DNA from: Alphaproteobacteria bacterium
Lineage (GTDB): Bacteria; Pseudomonadota; Alphaproteobacteria; Geminicoccales; Geminicoccaceae
Assembly (NCBI GenBank): GCA_026982705.1
Contig: JALSGP010000007.1
Span: forward strand, 1-64,000
Length of the DNA: 64,000 bases
Direction of reading: 5' to 3'
Shown: positions 62,465-64,000 of the stretch, piece after piece
Layout: each line of letters starts with the position of its first letter
How positions within the stretch are numbered: the first letter of the stretch is position 1
Position numbers and translations under genes: made by a program
Notes under the pieces: generated by a model
The model's input: the letters and a program-made list of their open reading frames with translations, nothing else
Told to the model about the DNA's origin: nothing
Databases searched by the model: none

Positions 62465-63483
62465 GGAGCACGGTGCGGATTCTGGCCCTGCTGCTGGCCC
62501 TGCTGGTCCCGGTGGCGCTGCGGGCCGAAGGGCTGGAGGCGGCGGAGAAGGGCGAACGGCTGTATCGGGAGAAGCGCTACGAGGCGGCCATCGAGGCCTA
62601 CACCCGGGCGATCGTCTCGGGCGAGCTCGATCCCGCCACCCTCGCCATCGTCTACAACAACCGCGGCGTCGCCTACAACGCCATCGGCGACTACGACCGT
62701 GCCATCGCCGACTATCAGGAGGCCCTCGGCCTCGAGCCGGGCGACGAGATCACCGTCCGCAACCTCCGCATCGCCCTCACCCGCCGTGCGGTGGCCGCGG
62801 CGAATGCCGGCAAGTACGAGGAGGCGCTGGAGGATCTGGGCAAGGCCATCGAGCTGGAACCCTCCCATCCCCTCGCCTGGCTGCGTCGCGCCCAGGTCTA
62901 CATGGAACTGGGGCAGCTCGAGCGCGCCCGCCACGATCTGGAGGAGGCGCGCCGGCGCGGGGCCGATCCGCGGGAGGTGGCCGAGGCGACCCGTCGCCTC
63001 GCCGTGCTGGAGGAGGCGGCCAAACGGGCGCTGCTGGCACCGCCACCGCCGCCCGCGCCCGAACTCGCCGCCCGGGCCACCCGCACCGGAGCCGGCGGAG
63101 ACGAGACGGCGGGACCGGGCGAAGGTCCGCCGGAGGGCCGAGCGGAGGAGACCCCGACGACGGCGGCATCGGCGGCGCCGGCCGCCGGAGCGGGCGAAAC
63201 CCCGCAGGCGGCGTCGGCCGGCGCGCGCTGGCGCGCCCGCGCCCACGTCAACGCCCGCAAGGGACCGGGCAACCGCTTCCCGGTGCTGCGGGTGGCCCGC
63301 AAGGGCGAGGAACTCCTGGTGGTGGGCGAGGAGCGGGGCTGGAAGAGGGTCCGCTTCGCCGACGGCACCGAGGCCTGGATCTATCGCAAGTGGCTGGAGC
63401 CCGTCGAGGAGGCGGGCACGGCGGGTTCCGCCGACGTCCCTTCGGCCGGCCGGAGGGAGACGTCCCGCGAAGATCGTCGATGA
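62461..63483 (+). CDS. Secreted TPR and bacterial SH3 domain protein
   Basis: It encodes 340 residues. A signal peptide (VRILALLLALLVPVALRAE) precedes three to four TPR units (about 25-180: YNNRGVAYNAIGDYDRAIADY, ALEDLGKAIELEPSHPLAWL). A Pro/Ala-rich linker follows, then a bacterial SH3 domain (about 258-320: RARAHVNARKGPGNRFPVL, RKGEELLVVGEERGWKRVRF). SH3b domains usually bind peptidoglycan, so a periplasmic wall-associated scaffold is likely. GTG start overlaps the glmU TGA (GTGA). Confidence 0.85.
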   Translation: MRSTVRILALLLALLVPVALRAEGLEAAEKGERLYREKRYEAAIEAYTRAIVSGELDPATLAIVYNNRGVAYNAIGDYDRAIADYQEALGLEPGDEITVRNLRIALTRRAVAAANAGKYEEALEDLGKAIELEPSHPLAWLRRAQVYMELGQLERARHDLEEARRRGADPREVAEATRRLAVLEEAAKRALLAPPPPPAPELAARATRTGAGGDETAGPGEGPPEGRAEETPTTAASAAPAAGAGETPQAASAGARWRARAHVNARKGPGNRFPVLRVARKGEELLVVGEERGWKRVRFADGTEAWIYRKWLEPVEEAGTAGSADVPSAGRRETSREDRR

Positions 63484-63619
63484 TCCGATCGCCCGGCCGC
63501 ACGACCGTGCAGCCCCTGCCCCGCTGCCCGACCCACCGCCGGCGCGCCCGCTCGACCTCGCCCCCGACCGGGCCGACCCGCGGCGCGCGCCGGAGCGTCG
63601 CGGCTGGAGGGGCGAACAG

Positions 63620-63850
63620 GTGGGCGTCGACGTCTCGCCGGATCCGGCGGCCGACGTCGTCCACGATCCGGTGCCGGAGTCCCTGGCGGCCCCGCGCATC
63701 GCCGACCGTGATCGCATCCTCGATCCCGAGCGCCACCGGACCCGCGAGGCGCCGGAGGCGGCAGGCCGGACCGCCGGCCCGCGGCTCGAACACCGGCACG
63801 CCTTCGAGGCCGGCCCGGACCCGATGGCGGTGTTCCGGCGGGCCCGGTGA
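63620..63850 (+). CDS. Possible small protein of unknown function
   Basis: From GTG 63620, with GGAGGGG 7 nt upstream, a 76-residue frame runs to TGA 63848-63850. It is charged and likely disordered, with a His/Arg-rich C-terminus (LEHRHAFEAGPDPMAVFRRA). The same frame stays open and protein-like further upstream, without a good start codon, back to the end of the TPR-SH3 gene. So the gene may begin earlier, or it may be a detached part of that gene. Confidence 0.4.
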   Translation: MGVDVSPDPAADVVHDPVPESLAAPRIADRDRILDPERHRTREAPEAAGRTAGPRLEHRHAFEAGPDPMAVFRRAR

Positions 63851-63878
63851 GACCCCCTTGCCGACGACCGGTTTATCA

Positions 63879-63893
63879 CATATTGCTCATATG
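63879..63893 (+). promoter_or_regulatory. AT-rich operator-like inverted repeat
   Basis: CATAT (63879-63883) and ATATG (63889-63893) form a perfect inverted repeat around TGCTC, in a 25-bp AT-rich island (GTTTATCACATATTGCTCATA) unlike its surroundings. It lies 25-40 bp before the metallo-beta-lactamase-fold gene. ArsR-type sulfide or metal regulators use short AT-rich dyads of this kind. No clean -35/-10 pair was found, though TTGCCG (63859-63864) is nearby. Confidence 0.45.
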
Positions 63894-63917
63894 CGGCCGT
63901 CGCGGAGAGCCCCGGAG

Positions 63918-64000
63918 ATGAGCGAACGCGTCCACGTGCCCGTCCACTCCTTCTACGATCCCGAGACCGCCACCGTCTCCCACGTGGTGGTGGAGCCCAA
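63918..64000 (+). CDS. Start of a metallo-beta-lactamase-fold hydrolase (truncated by window)
   Basis: Only 27 residues are visible: VHVPVHSFYDPETATVSHVV and a few more. The pattern FYDPET.TVSHVV is typical of the N-terminus of metallo-beta-lactamase-fold proteins of the ETHE1/Blh group (persulfide dioxygenases). GGAG lies 10 nt upstream of ATG 63918; ATG 63891, inside the palindrome, is in frame and cannot be excluded. Confidence 0.6.
   Translation, partial: MSERVHVPVHSFYDPETATVSHVVVEP

Overview
The window is about 64 kb of very GC-rich, densely packed bacterial chromosome. Several features point to an alphaproteobacterium, probably Rhodospirillales-like: the recG-sdhE-mfd neighbourhood, a parvulin isomerase gene joined to argJ, a fused indolepyruvate ferredoxin oxidoreductase, a Caulobacter-type ceramide gene set, and promoters of the TTGnnn...(G)CTA type. 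Start codons commonly overlap the preceding stop (ATGA or GTGA), and converging genes often overlap at their 3' ends. I see no rRNA, insertion sequence, prophage or CRISPR array; one tRNA-Gln is present.

Layout. 1-5043: a giant discoidin-like/VWA/TPR protein, possibly cut by the window edge. 5050-11532: a minus-strand run of six mostly uncharacterised genes (P-loop NTPase, ABC exporter, alpha/beta hydrolase, lipoprotein, two secreted proteins). 11699-15181: fused indolepyruvate:ferredoxin oxidoreductase. 15338-15411: tRNA-Gln(CTG) with a clear promoter. 15509-22133: DUF502 membrane protein, recG, and divergent sdhE-mfd. 22255-27855: the rod-shape operon mreB-mreC-mreD-mrdA-mrdB. 27863-29919: a parvulin and argJ.

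30176-35321: five same-direction genes matching the ceramide (sphingolipid) pathway of Caulobacter: fatty acid-AMP ligase, ceramide reductase, acyl carrier protein, serine palmitoyltransferase and a GNAT-type ceramide synthase. 35461-38478: a large FG-GAP repeat protein with a visible promoter and 5' hairpin, followed by about 1.2 kb with no credible gene. 39694-40716: a membrane protein with a degenerate EAL domain. 40877-44296: UxaA-family dehydratase, D-2-hydroxyacid dehydrogenase, methionine aminopeptidase. 44290-47248: acyl-CoA dehydrogenase, GlxA-type regulator, carboxylesterase. 47321-50400: a globin-coupled GGDEF-EAL protein divergent from an XRE regulator, with an elaborate control region between them, and a small unknown gene.

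50825-57046: a SWIM-SNF2 helicase converging on a YnjB/YnjC-like ABC importer pair without its ATPase. 57219-59419: a MerA-like flavoprotein coupled to a TVP38-family membrane protein. 59346-60985: gph-accA. 61073-64000: glmU, a TPR-SH3 protein, a possible small gene, and the start of a metallo-beta-lactamase-fold gene behind an AT-rich operator-like palindrome.

Most genes are housekeeping: cell-wall elongation, UDP-GlcNAc and fatty-acid precursors, repair, arginine synthesis. The window's clearest specialised pathway is outer-membrane ceramide synthesis. The least understood parts are the six-gene minus-strand operon, the giant VWA protein and the FG-GAP protein. Functions are inferred from sequence motifs and family knowledge; no searches were run.
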